Source of the DNA: a virus
Reading direction: 5' to 3' (one strand)
IMG/VR virus record: IMGVR_UViG_3300042484_000604
Location: 1-34,366 of that record
Length of the DNA: 34,366 nucleotides
The notes under the pieces: generated by a model
What the model saw: only the letters and a program-made list of their open reading frames with translations
Databases searched by the model: none
What the model was told of the DNA's origin: nothing
Shown: one piece after another, positions 18,179-26,884 of the stretch
Numbering within the stretch: position 1 is the first letter of the stretch
Layout: every line of letters begins with the position of its first letter
Program-made: the position numbers and the translations under genes

Positions 18179-18834
18179 TGACAAATAATCTATATATGTC
18201 TGGTCGCAAAAAATATCAAAGACCACAGGCAATGCTCTTTGCAGATAATCAGGGGACAAAGATCGATGGATTCCACATACCATCAGGAGACGAGATAGGG
18301 TCATTAAGCGCCTCTGCAGACGGATCTGGGGAGTTTCTGATACTCTCTGATGATAATAGGTCACCTATAGCATTTAGTACCACCAGAATAGAAAAAAGGG
18401 AGAGAATGATTAATGGCCGCATGAGGTCATATCATATTGCTGACAAATTACAGATAACAGTATCCTGGGATATGTTGCCTTCCAGATCCTATGATACATA
18501 TGCCAAGTTTGATTCTGATGGAAATCCTGACCTTGCCAAAACAGTAACAAGGCAAAATCCATTAGAGTTTACAACTGATGGTGGTGCAGGAGGCGTAGAG
18601 ATTCTTGATTGGTATAACAATCACAAAGGATCTTTTTGGGTCTACCTTGCTTATGATAAATATACAAATTTTGAAAACCTTGAGGGAACTGCAATAGACG
18701 AAAGATTTAATAATATAAACAAATATAACGAAGTGGTAGAAGTATTTTTTTCAGACTTTAACTATTCAGTTGTAAAGAGAAGTGGTTTAAACTTTGATTT
18801 TTGGAACGTGTCCTTAACGCTGGAAGAGGCATAA
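18178..18834 (+). CDS. Distal tail (Dit)-like minor tail protein
   Basis: 218 residues, directly after the tape measure and coupled to it by TAATG. GAGGAG lies 10 bases upstream. The protein is predicted beta-rich. Notable parts are KLQITVSWDMLPSRSYDTY, a segment GSFWVYLAYDKY, and the C-terminal strand pair EVVEVFFSDFNYSVVKRSG followed by FWNVSLTLEEA. The last pattern, a force-bearing strand pair ending with LTLEE, is typical of Dit-like proteins that form the hexameric ring between tube and tip. The gene after the tape measure encodes Dit in most siphoviruses, which supports the call. Confidence 0.6.
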   Translation: MTNNLYMSGRKKYQRPQAMLFADNQGTKIDGFHIPSGDEIGSLSASADGSGEFLILSDDNRSPIAFSTTRIEKRERMINGRMRSYHIADKLQITVSWDMLPSRSYDTYAKFDSDGNPDLAKTVTRQNPLEFTTDGGAGGVEILDWYNNHKGSFWVYLAYDKYTNFENLEGTAIDERFNNINKYNEVVEVFFSDFNYSVVKRSGLNFDFWNVSLTLEEA

Positions 18835-21800
18835 TGTTTCAAGACAAAGATTTATTAAGCCACATAGAAACAAGTTCATCCATTGAAACAAAGTCTTCTG
18901 TAATATTTGAATGGAACATGAACATTGCTACAAATATTTTAAAAATTGGAAATTATAGATATAGACCAAGCCAAGCCACATCACCATACAGAACAATTCC
19001 AAACACCTTTGACGCCAAAGATTTTGGAAACTACTATACTGGAGGAACAGATGCAGATGTAGTTATAGATGGAGGGTTTGATGATAATGGAGACCCTACT
19101 TTTATTTCTACTAATAAAGAAAAACTTAAGATGTTGTATTCTCTAGAAGACTGCCTAAAACCTTTTAGACCAAGATCTGGAATTAATAAGGCAACTTTTC
19201 TTAATGGTAAGTTTTTGCATAGCCCAAGTATGGATATGGCAAAAAGACCAAGGTACTACATGCCAGATAAAAAAGATCCATTTAAATACTGGACTTCTTT
19301 TAGAACAGAAAATAGTGTAGAATATGGAATTTCAAACAAAACTATAAATGATAGACATGTAATTGAAGATGCAGCGCCTTTTGTTGTTTACAAAAACAAA
19401 GTTCCAGCAAATAGGCTTGTTATAAAGATGCAGACCAATGTCGGAACATTTAGTTCTGGCTCATATACAAATCAAACAAATTTGTTTTTAGATCCTCATT
19501 TTGGAGAAACAAATCAAACAACTCCAGAAAACTGGAAGATACAGGTATTAAAAAATAATAGTTGGGTTGATGCAGTATCATTTTCAAGTCAGGATAAAAG
19601 AAAAGACAATACAAGTATTGTTGGTCCAGATGGATATGTTGAGTTATCTTATGGGTTAATTGTTCCAAAAGTATACTCAGATATATTTAATTACCGTGGA
19701 GAATTGCCATCAGCAACACTAATGCCAGAATCTGAAAATAAAAATGGTGATGCATTTTTAGTTATTGAAAACTCTGGAGATCTTGGTGTATATCATATAT
19801 GGCATATAGATCAATGGAAAACTTTTTTACCAGTCTATGGCTGGAAACTTGAAGATTCAGAAGTAAATAGTTTTACAAATTTTGTTACCGACTTAAGCAA
19901 TCCAAAATCTTATATGTTTAATGGCTCATTAAAATATAAAGAGTTTGAATATGTTTCTGGTATAAGAATTGTAGTTGATACTATGAAAAAGTTTGACTCT
20001 ACTTTTGATTTGATAGAGTTTTCTCCACGACTTGCAGCAGACTTGTCTGATAGACTAATCTCATTTTCTGTAAACAAGAGTGCTTCAGATCTTGGAGTTA
20101 GTGGTATGCCAGTTGGACAACTTCTTGCATCTACTGGAAACGTAGAACTCTTTGATTTTGATGATTCCTTTAATTCATTAAATACAAATAGTATTATTTC
20201 TTCATATACACTAAACAACATTCAAGTAAAAATATATGAAATACTGACAGATGGTTTAGGAGTAAAATATTATGTTCCTATTAAAACATTGTACTCTGAT
20301 GGATTTCCTAAAATAGACAATCAATCTAAAAATGTTTCTTTAACTTTAAGAGATTTGTACTTGTACTTTGAATCTCAGACTGCCCCAGAACTTCTGCTAA
20401 GCAATACATCCTTAAGTGTTGCTGTTTCTATTTTGCTAGACTCAATTGGTTTTTCTAATTATATTTTTAAAAGAGTTGATGGAGAGTCAGAAATGGTTAT
20501 TCCATATTTTTTTGTTCCTCCAGAAAAGAGTATTGCTCAAATACTGGAAGACTTGGCCCTGTCAACACAGACAGCAATGTTCTTTGACGAATATAATAAC
20601 TTTGTAATGATGAGCAAAGAATACATCATGCCAACAGAAACCCAAAGACCCACAGATCTGACGTTTTACGGTTCTTCAGATTCTGAATATGCAGGGGTAG
20701 TTAAAAATAAAAACACAAAAGATAAATTGTCAAATATTATAGAGATTAGCGAACAAAATAATAATGTATATAATGACGGTAAGATATCTTACACAACAAG
20801 GGGTCTACAAAGAAGTGTTGGAACTTACAGAGAAGCAGGACTACTTGATAACGAAAAGGTTTGGGGATATAAGCCAGTTCCTATTTGGGAAGTATCAGGA
20901 ACACAAAATACAAAATCTATTAACTCAGAAGTTAATGATATGTCAAGTTATGCCCTTGCTGCCATTCCTTTAAATTCAGATTTGACTGCTACCCCACCCA
21001 GTGTTTCTGGTGGCAGGGTAATTGACAATATAATCGATCTTGGAGAAGCAGTCTATTGGGTAACAAGATATAATGGATATTTTTATGCTAACGGAGAAAT
21101 AATCAAGTATGATGCTGTTGAATATAATGTATCAGGGTATAATGATGTTTGGATAAGTAGCGTTCAAGAATATGATAAGTATTTTTCATCACTACCATTT
21201 AATGGAAAGATTTATCCAACAGGACGTGTAAGAATTTATTCTGAGCCAAACTATGAAGATGTTGGCAGTCTAAGCAGATTAAAAAATGGAGCGGTAGCAA
21301 AACATGGAAGAGGTCAGTTTGGAACCACCATTACTGAACATCGAGCAGGAATAGATCCATATTGGTCAGACAACAACAATATTCGTGGATGTAATATGGA
21401 GTCCAAATACTTATTTAGAAAGAACCAAACCTTACCCACAACCTCTGTAGGGTCTGCTGGAATTAATATTGGTGAAACTTTATTGTCAAATACATTTGCT
21501 CAAAAATCATCACGAAACGGAATTATTAAAAACATGCTTTCATCAAAGTATGTTTCAGAGTCTAGCCTACAGGCAATGTCAACTACTAACCCTGGAACAA
21601 TTCAATCTTCAGCATTAGTGATGAATGGCCCAGGTTTTAAAACAACAGATCCTTCAGCAGATTTTATTTCTTATGTCTATAAACCATTATTAAATAATTT
21701 TAAACATTTTGGAACAAGAATTAGAATTGTTGGTAAAATTGAGAATGATCCAAACCGTGGACAAACTGCAATTGGAGCAACAGATCTCTTTATTGTTCCA

Positions 21801-23138
21801 GGAACAACTGCAGATAAAGATATTAAAATATCTGGTGGGTCTGGTGGTCTTGGAGTTATGGTCAATCCAGCAACAAACAATGGATACTATTTTGAAATAA
21901 TTGCTTTAGGAGCGACAAGTTTAAATTCTAAAGAAAGAGAAAATATTAATAACGTTATTTTTTATAAAATAGAGCAAGGACCATCAGGACCATTTGGTCC
22001 TACAGCAGTTCCAGTTACCTTGTATCAGGGTCTTGCAAATATCTTTGTAGATGACGGAAAGTTTACAGGGCAGTATAGAATGGCAGCAGAAAAAAATCCA
22101 ACTGTCTATGATCTATCTGTAGAGTATCAAGACATTGGGGCAAGAAGAAAATTCTTTTTATATATAAACAATAACCTAATTGCTACAGTTTTTGATGAAA
22201 AACCACTTCCAGTATACAATAATATGGCTCTATTTGTCAGAGGGTCTTCTAGAGTAATGTTTGAAAATATTTATGCTTTAGCAAATAATTACTCAGAAAA
22301 TACTTCATTTCAATTAAACACGCCAATATCAAGTGCCTTTGGCGATTCTACAATAAGCGCAAATGACTCATTAAGAAAATACGCAATGAGTGGAGCAGTT
22401 CAGTCATCATACCTATCAGGCATAAGTTCTTCTGAGCCAAACAAGTTTAGTATGTACTTTGATGAATTTGGAACAATCATGCGTGAGGCTGCCTCATTTA
22501 ATTTTAAATATGAGACTGCTTATCCAGCATTATATGCTCAACTCAGTCCAACTTTTAATGACATAAAAGGTTATGTTGTTTCTGGATTTAGAGGCGGATC
22601 GTACGGTGCGGAATTCTTAATCTTTAATGCCACAGACAGAGTACTTAATCTTGATTCAACTAGCGGAAACTACTTGAGAATTAGTGGTGTAACATTTACT
22701 GAACAAACAGAAAGTACATTTAGTGTTGATGATTATTTTTCAAAGAATAGCAATCTTTCAGATCCACAGTTTGACGATGATGGTTTAATAACATCTGTAA
22801 ACAAGACAACAAGAAATTATCAAGACATAAAAACAAGCAGAATGCTTTATGGTAAAAAAGATTTTTCATTAGATGTTCCATATATCCAGTCGCATGACGA
22901 TGCTGAAAATTTAATGTCTTGGCTAGTAAAAAAAATTACAAAGCCAAGAAAATCTATAGGAGTAAAAATATTTGCAAACCCTATGATTCAATTGGGAGAT
23001 ATAGTATCTATTGATTATGTTGAAAACAACCTTAATAAGGTTGCTCTTAATAATTCCAGGTTTGTTGTATACAATATAGAATATTCTAAAAGTATTGATG
23101 GACCAGAAATGTCTGTCTTTTTAAGTGAGGTACTATAA
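18834..23138 (+). CDS. Tail hub / tail-associated minor tail protein with lectin-like insertion
   Basis: 1,434 residues. ATG 18834 is taken because it overlaps the Dit stop (TAATG) and GAAGAGG lies 5 bases upstream; an in-frame GTG at 18801 is rejected. Residues about 400-600 look like a hub (gp27/Tal-type) domain: a strand with LISFSVNKSASDL, a helix LSVAVSILLDSIGF, and then KSIAQILEDLALSTQTAMFFDE. Residues about 955-1150 look like a concanavalin/LamG-type sandwich (GVMVNPATNNGYYFEII, FFLYINNNLIATVFDE). The C-terminus (GVKIFANPMIQLGDIVSIDY, GPEMSVFLSEVL) returns to the hub fold. It probably forms the tail tip that contacts the cell, and the lectin-like part may bind glycans. Domain names are by eye. 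Confidence 0.65.
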   Translation: MFQDKDLLSHIETSSSIETKSSVIFEWNMNIATNILKIGNYRYRPSQATSPYRTIPNTFDAKDFGNYYTGGTDADVVIDGGFDDNGDPTFISTNKEKLKMLYSLEDCLKPFRPRSGINKATFLNGKFLHSPSMDMAKRPRYYMPDKKDPFKYWTSFRTENSVEYGISNKTINDRHVIEDAAPFVVYKNKVPANRLVIKMQTNVGTFSSGSYTNQTNLFLDPHFGETNQTTPENWKIQVLKNNSWVDAVSFSSQDKRKDNTSIVGPDGYVELSYGLIVPKVYSDIFNYRGELPSATLMPESENKNGDAFLVIENSGDLGVYHIWHIDQWKTFLPVYGWKLEDSEVNSFTNFVTDLSNPKSYMFNGSLKYKEFEYVSGIRIVVDTMKKFDSTFDLIEFSPRLAADLSDRLISFSVNKSASDLGVSGMPVGQLLASTGNVELFDFDDSFNSLNTNSIISSYTLNNIQVKIYEILTDGLGVKYYVPIKTLYSDGFPKIDNQSKNVSLTLRDLYLYFESQTAPELLLSNTSLSVAVSILLDSIGFSNYIFKRVDGESEMVIPYFFVPPEKSIAQILEDLALSTQTAMFFDEYNNFVMMSKEYIMPTETQRPTDLTFYGSSDSEYAGVVKNKNTKDKLSNIIEISEQNNNVYNDGKISYTTRGLQRSVGTYREAGLLDNEKVWGYKPVPIWEVSGTQNTKSINSEVNDMSSYALAAIPLNSDLTATPPSVSGGRVIDNIIDLGEAVYWVTRYNGYFYANGEIIKYDAVEYNVSGYNDVWISSVQEYDKYFSSLPFNGKIYPTGRVRIYSEPNYEDVGSLSRLKNGAVAKHGRGQFGTTITEHRAGIDPYWSDNNNIRGCNMESKYLFRKNQTLPTTSVGSAGINIGETLLSNTFAQKSSRNGIIKNMLSSKYVSESSLQAMSTTNPGTIQSSALVMNGPGFKTTDPSADFISYVYKPLLNNFKHFGTRIRIVGKIENDPNRGQTAIGATDLFIVPGTTADKDIKISGGSGGLGVMVNPATNNGYYFEIIALGATSLNSKERENINNVIFYKIEQGPSGPFGPTAVPVTLYQGLANIFVDDGKFTGQYRMAAEKNPTVYDLSVEYQDIGARRKFFLYINNNLIATVFDEKPLPVYNNMALFVRGSSRVMFENIYALANNYSENTSFQLNTPISSAFGDSTISANDSLRKYAMSGAVQSSYLSGISSSEPNKFSMYFDEFGTIMREAASFNFKYETAYPALYAQLSPTFNDIKGYVVSGFRGGSYGAEFLIFNATDRVLNLDSTSGNYLRISGVTFTEQTESTFSVDDYFSKNSNLSDPQFDDDGLITSVNKTTRNYQDIKTSRMLYGKKDFSLDVPYIQSHDDAENLMSWLVKKITKPRKSIGVKIFANPMIQLGDIVSIDYVENNLNKVALNNSRFVVYNIEYSKSIDGPEMSVFLSEVL

Positions 23139-23632
23139 TGGCACTTGATTCAACAGCAAACCAAGCCACCTCAACTACAAAGTCTGATCCAAAAGATGCA
23201 ATAAAAATTGCAAGCCCAGCACTTTTAAGATTAACCAACCCTCAAGATGATCAAGCAGCACAAGACATAATGCTAGAGGTTCTTTTCCAAGACGTTGGCG
23301 GTCATGAACTAATAAATATATCCAGATCAGATGCTATAAATGGTCAAGACATAGTTTACAGTATTGTTAAAAACTTAAAAGAGGTGCAACTTGACTATAA
23401 CTCTAATAATATTATTAGACTTCAAGGTACAGCGGATACATATTTTAAAAATTTTTCAATAGGTATTGAAAAAAAGTTACCAGAAAAAGGCACGGGACCT
23501 AACGAAGAAATCGTATATATTGAGGCATTAACAGGTGACCTTATCGTAAATGTAATAAACCTTCAAGCCGACGAGCAAGTTGAGATAGAAATACTTAGCC
23601 AGGAAGAGACTTTTAATGATACAATTGTCTAG
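23138..23632 (+). CDS. Minor tail protein of unknown fold
   Basis: 164 residues, coupled to the hub gene by TAATG with GTGAGG about 8 bases upstream. The N-terminus is polar and low in complexity (about 25 residues with Ser, Thr, Ala, Lys). The rest is predicted beta-rich, with KNLKEVQLDYNSNNIIRLQGTAD, a Phe-rich strand, and an acidic C-terminus. I do not recognise a family. Its place between hub and fibre genes, in the same run of overlapping genes, suggests a small tail-tip or fibre-attachment protein. Confidence 0.5.
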   Translation: MALDSTANQATSTTKSDPKDAIKIASPALLRLTNPQDDQAAQDIMLEVLFQDVGGHELINISRSDAINGQDIVYSIVKNLKEVQLDYNSNNIIRLQGTADTYFKNFSIGIEKKLPEKGTGPNEEIVYIEALTGDLIVNVINLQADEQVEIEILSQEETFNDTIV

Positions 23633-23643
23633 TGAGGAAATAA

Positions 23644-24780
23644 ATGATAACTGATAAAGGTCAAGGAATTTTAGCAAAGTATCTTGTGGGTCAAGCACCC
23701 TCATATGCTTCTTACATTGCTATTGGTTGTGGAGCAAAGCCTGTTCCATTAAATCATGTTTTTTCTAACCAAGAAAATGATGCTATAAAAAACAAAGAGT
23801 CTTTAGATTTTGAGATGTTTCGTGTACCAATAACTTCAAGGGGCTATGTAAATGAAAACAATATTAATAAGATTGTTTTTACAGCAGAACTACCAACCTT
23901 AGAAAGATATGAAATAACAGAGGTAGGGGTTTTCTCGGCAGGGTCAAACCCTTCTGCAGGATCAAACGATAGTAGAACAATCTTTTCTTTTAGTTCTGAA
24001 GAAAACTGGCAGTATCATGGAGCAGAGCAAACAGTGGCTATCGAGTCCTATGAAGGTACTCTGGATACAGGGCTAAATAATATTATAAATAAGACAGATG
24101 TAGTGTTTCAAACAAATGCAGATAACCCAATCTTTACTACTCCAAAGCGTGAGGCAAGACGAGAAAGATGTAGATTTTTAAACAATATGGTGGCTTTACG
24201 TGGAGATCTTTCAACAATCAACATTCTTTCAACTGGAAAACTTGCGATAGCCTCTGGCAACCACATACACCTAACTGGTGCATCTTTGGATTTTGACAAG
24301 GCATCTCCAAAAGATGATTTGCGATTAGCCTTTTCTTTGATAAATAAAAATGGAGAGTCTGATGTTCAACCAGATGAAGTAAGAATTATGTTAGAGTTTG
24401 GACAAGGAGATGACCATGGTGTGGGGCAGTATGCAAGATTTGAAACTGTTATAAAAGAATCTGATTCTGGTGTAGACTTTGCGACAGGAAGATACTTTGT
24501 ATCTGTTAAAAAATTTGAAGAGTTAGTTAAGAGCACTGGTTTTACTTGGAACGTTGTTGATACTGTAAAGTTCTATGCTTCAGTAATAAAAAATGAAGTA
24601 GTTTCTGGTGATTACTATGTCTGCCTTGATGCATTAAGGCTAGAGAATACCACATCTTTAAATCCACTTTATGGATTAACTGGTTATTCAATTATAAAAA
24701 ATACAGGATCAAAACCAATTGCAAAACTTCCCAACACTACAAATCACATTGAATTTAGATTTGGTTTGGATGTTGTATAG
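23644..24780 (+). CDS. Tail fibre / minor tail protein with collar-fibre-like N-terminus
   Basis: 378 residues. GTGAGGAAATA precedes the ATG. Residues 1-110 read ITDKGQGILAKYLVGQAPSYASYIAIGCG and later YEITEVGVFSAG, a pattern seen in N-terminal domains of collar-type tail fibres. These residues resemble an attachment domain linking a fibre to the tail. The remainder is beta-rich with no enzymatic motif visible (GNHIHLTGASLDFD, DYYVCLDALRLENTTSLNP); the segment from about 170 to 335 could be a jelly-roll carbohydrate-binding domain, given the closing strand with YVCLDALRLE. This is inferred from sequence pattern and position only. Confidence 0.6.
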   Translation: MITDKGQGILAKYLVGQAPSYASYIAIGCGAKPVPLNHVFSNQENDAIKNKESLDFEMFRVPITSRGYVNENNINKIVFTAELPTLERYEITEVGVFSAGSNPSAGSNDSRTIFSFSSEENWQYHGAEQTVAIESYEGTLDTGLNNIINKTDVVFQTNADNPIFTTPKREARRERCRFLNNMVALRGDLSTINILSTGKLAIASGNHIHLTGASLDFDKASPKDDLRLAFSLINKNGESDVQPDEVRIMLEFGQGDDHGVGQYARFETVIKESDSGVDFATGRYFVSVKKFEELVKSTGFTWNVVDTVKFYASVIKNEVVSGDYYVCLDALRLENTTSLNPLYGLTGYSIIKNTGSKPIAKLPNTTNHIEFRFGLDVV

Positions 24781-25211
24781 TGGCTGATCAAGGAATAAAA
24801 AAAGCCACAGTTAAAAAGGCAGACCTTCCACCATTCAATGGAAAGACAAAAAGATATTCTGTAAGATATAGGATTGTTTCTGAAGATAAAAACAGATACT
24901 CTCAGTGGTCTCCATATTATTCTTTACCTGTTGAAACAACTACTCCAATAGAATGCTCTGTTTCTGTAACAAATAGAGTTGTAGATATGGTTTGGGCAAA
25001 TAAAGGAGATCAGATAATTGTGTCCTATGATATTTATTTTAAGTATGGAACTGAAGACTGGAAGTATATGGAAACTACATTGACTAATCAATATAAAACT
25101 ATTATCCCAGAATCAGTATCTACCCTATTAGTGTCCCTACACAGAAGCACATATCCAAAAGTTTATTCAGAGGACAATGACTATTTTACTTCGAATCCGA
25201 TATCGATTTAA
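24780..25211 (+). CDS. Fibronectin type III-like minor tail protein
   Basis: 143 residues. It starts with GTG that overlaps the preceding TAG stop by one base (TAGTG). The body shows a fibronectin type III pattern: KRYSVRYRIVSEDKNRYSQWS, then a strand VVDMVWAN and a DIYFKYGTEDWKYMET segment. Such Ig-like or FN3-like domains are common on phage tail tips and fibres, where they probably aid weak binding to surfaces. The gene ends just before a promoter element. There is no sign of a signal peptide or membrane segment. Confidence 0.6.
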   Translation: MADQGIKKATVKKADLPPFNGKTKRYSVRYRIVSEDKNRYSQWSPYYSLPVETTTPIECSVSVTNRVVDMVWANKGDQIIVSYDIYFKYGTEDWKYMETTLTNQYKTIIPESVSTLLVSLHRSTYPKVYSEDNDYFTSNPISI

Positions 25212-25220
25212 TGGTATAAT
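25212..25220 (+). promoter_or_regulatory. Extended -10 element giving a leaderless tail-knob mRNA
   Basis: TGGTATAAT begins one base after the preceding TAA stop. The hexamer ends 9 bases before ATG 25230, so transcription probably starts 2-3 bases before or at the start codon. There is no ribosome binding site in the 18-base gap. This is one of the clearest leaderless candidates in the window. Confidence 0.6.
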
Positions 25221-25229
25221 TGATACACT

Positions 25230-25676
25230 ATGGCAATAATTCCTTTACCTGAGCGTGGTCAACCACTAGATGTAGCATATATTTCTAAGTTGGCACAAGC
25301 AGTCAACGATCTGTCAAAAGAAACACAGTCATCAAGATATAACTATGTGTCTATTGCTACAGAAGATGCTGGACCACAAAATAAAAAAATAACAGATGTT
25401 AGAGTTGTAACTAAAATTGAAAAAGTTACAACTACTAGTCAAAATGTTACCGCTAATGATGAACTTAAGTTTGCTTCAACCTTTGCTGGTGAATTTAAGT
25501 TTCCTCCAGTAGTAACTGCTACAGTAGTAAATGTAGGAGGAACACCTGCTGGAGCAGATGTCTCTATAGTTTTAAATAAACCAACAACCTCTGGAGTAGA
25601 TGGGGTTGTAAAATTTAATCGTACTGGTTTGGTATCAACAAGTGTTAATCTTATTATAGTTGGCGTACCTAATTAA
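25230..25676 (+). CDS. Minor tail / fibre-tip knob-like protein
   Basis: 148 residues. The N-terminal part (residues 1-40) is a helix (DVAYISKLAQAVNDLSKE) that may trimerise or join another tail protein. The C-terminal roughly 85 residues are beta-rich with the pattern FASTFAGEFKFPPVVTATVVN and end in VNLIIVGVPN, typical of the small knob domains at phage fibre tips. Such a helix plus knob layout suits a receptor-binding spike tip. The start has no ribosome site and lies just after an extended -10, so the mRNA is predicted to be leaderless. A receptor-binding role is an inference. Confidence 0.55.
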   Translation: MAIIPLPERGQPLDVAYISKLAQAVNDLSKETQSSRYNYVSIATEDAGPQNKKITDVRVVTKIEKVTTTSQNVTANDELKFASTFAGEFKFPPVVTATVVNVGGTPAGADVSIVLNKPTTSGVDGVVKFNRTGLVSTSVNLIIVGVPN

Positions 25677-25867
25677 TGTTAAAGTGTAAAAAATGTAATG
25701 GAAGAATGTTTTTAGATAGGCAATACAGCACGGTAGGTCATCTTGAAACCTATTGCATTTCTTGTGGATCAAGAATTTTTTACAACCAACCAGAAAATTC
25801 TGCGGAGGGATCATGGCTACTAAAAAAGGAAGTATTGAGAGCGAAGGCTACAATGTCCTCCCTGTAA
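25676..25867 (+). CDS. Small zinc-ribbon protein
   Basis: 63 residues, starting in TAATG over the previous stop. Two CxxC knuckles are visible: Cys4-Cys7 and Cys27-Cys30, with 19 residues between, matching a zinc-ribbon fold. The C-terminus is a basic helix (LKKEVLRAKATM). The last 55 bases overlap the next gene in another frame. Small zinc-ribbon proteins in phages often bind DNA, RNA polymerase or another protein; the partner here is unknown. Conservation of the Cys pairs makes a real gene likely despite its length. Confidence 0.6.
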   Translation: MLKCKKCNGRMFLDRQYSTVGHLETYCISCGSRIFYNQPENSAEGSWLLKKEVLRAKATMSSL

Positions 25868-26355
25868 TTCCAGGGAACAAAAAAGTTTGGTTTTTAAATG
25901 GAGACTTGGTAAGAGTACATCACCTAAATAAGTCTAATGGCATTATGTCTGTATACAATATAACAAAAGATCAAATTGAAAGTTGTCTAATTTCTGATTT
26001 TAAAAAGAAACGTGAAAGAGCATATACAGTAAGAGAGACTGCTGATTTAGTTAATCGTCATAAAAAGTATATGCCATCACTAATGAAACGAGGAGTTATT
26101 CCATTTCCAATGGGATCTCAAAAGGGTGGTGCAAGAGGATTTCAAGTAAGATCATATTATTCAGAATCCCAAGTAAGAGAGATCCGTGATATACTTGCTA
26201 CACACCATATTGGCAGACCAAGAAAAGATAATTTAATTACAAATGATATTACGCCCAGCAAACAAGAGTTGACACGAAGAATGGGCGATGGTATACTTAC
26301 ATATACGAGAACTGAAGATGGTCGATTCATTCCAATCTGGTCTGAATCTATTTAA
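25813..26355 (+). CDS. Helix-turn-helix DNA-binding protein with AT-hook-like motif
   Basis: 180 residues. ATG 25813 is chosen because GGAGG (25804-25808) lies 4 bases upstream; the upstream in-frame ATG 25753 has none. Residues about 70-130 resemble a MerR/excisionase-type winged helix (YTVRETADLVNRHKKYMPSLMKRG, then FQVRSYYSESQVREIRDIL). GRPRK at residues 134-138 matches the core of an AT-hook. The N-terminal part (NKKVWFLNGDLVRVHHLNK) may be a small beta domain. It starts inside the zinc-ribbon gene, an overlap of 55 bases. Standing at the change from tail to replication genes, it is a likely transcription or replication regulator. Target sites are unknown. Confidence 0.6.
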   Translation: MATKKGSIESEGYNVLPVIPGNKKVWFLNGDLVRVHHLNKSNGIMSVYNITKDQIESCLISDFKKKRERAYTVRETADLVNRHKKYMPSLMKRGVIPFPMGSQKGGARGFQVRSYYSESQVREIRDILATHHIGRPRKDNLITNDITPSKQELTRRMGDGILTYTRTEDGRFIPIWSESI

Positions 26356-26369
26356 CGAAGGGTATGAAA

Positions 26370-26576
26370 ATGGAAAACGAAGACACAAAGGTATCTGTTA
26401 CATTAGGATACACGCTTAACCTTGGCAACTTTCAATCACTAAGACTTGATCTTGGTATTGTAGATTCAAGACGTAATGGAGAAACTCCAGATCAAGCATT
26501 TGAGCGAGTCTACAAGTTTGTTGAAGACAAGTTGACTGAAAAGATTAACGAAGCAAAGTCTGAAATTAACGAGTAA
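26370..26576 (+). CDS. Small conserved-looking protein of unknown function
   Basis: 68 residues from ATG 26370, with GAAGGG 7 bases upstream; the ATG at 26364 is too close to that site. The sequence has a beta-hairpin-like start (KVSVTLGYTLNLGNFQSLRLDLGI) and a C-terminal amphipathic helix (DQAFERVYKFVEDKLTEKI). There is no Cys or enzymatic motif. It is coupled to the next gene by TAATG and is followed by replication genes, so a supporting role in DNA metabolism is possible but not shown. Confidence 0.55.
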   Translation: MENEDTKVSVTLGYTLNLGNFQSLRLDLGIVDSRRNGETPDQAFERVYKFVEDKLTEKINEAKSEINE

Positions 26577-26884
26577 TGGCCGAACGCAAAGACCGTATGG
26601 CTTTGCTTTCAAGATACAGCAAGTATCATACCGCAAGGTACGAGTCAAAGCCATCACTTAATTTAAACGTAGAACAGTGGGCCTCAGATGGCCTTGTAGA
26701 ATCATACGGACTATCTGGCTGTTACGATATACTTGAGTATTACTTTTCAGTTGCAGAGAATCCATCTTGGAATTACTTTGCATACAATGCAGAAAAAATT
26801 TTACAGGCACAAAAAGATAAAAAACGGGATGATGAAGAGAGAGCAGAGCGTAGAAGAATGGCAAAGGAGTGGCTAAGTGAATAA
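26576..26884 (+). CDS. Small protein upstream of the helicase, possible loader or accessory
   Basis: 102 residues, starting in TAATG. Features are a Tyr-rich first half (LSRYSKYHTARYESK), a middle with YGLSGCYDILEYYFSVAENPSWNYFAYNAEK, and a strongly charged C-terminal helix (QKDKKRDDEERAERRRMAKEWL). Its last 8 bases overlap the helicase start, so the two are probably made together. In phages the gene next to a DnaB helicase is often a loader or replisome organiser; a helicase-loader role here is a guess from position. I recognise no family. Confidence 0.5.
   Translation: MAERKDRMALLSRYSKYHTARYESKPSLNLNVEQWASDGLVESYGLSGCYDILEYYFSVAENPSWNYFAYNAEKILQAQKDKKRDDEERAERRRMAKEWLSE

Noticed and set aside
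18801-18833. GTG start for the hub gene inside the Dit-like gene
   Set aside because: ATG 18834 is in a TAATG junction with a ribosome site; the extra residues are codons of the other frame.
25753-25812. Upstream ATG for the HTH gene
   Set aside because: No ribosome site, and it would overlap more of the zinc-ribbon gene; GGAGG supports ATG 25813.
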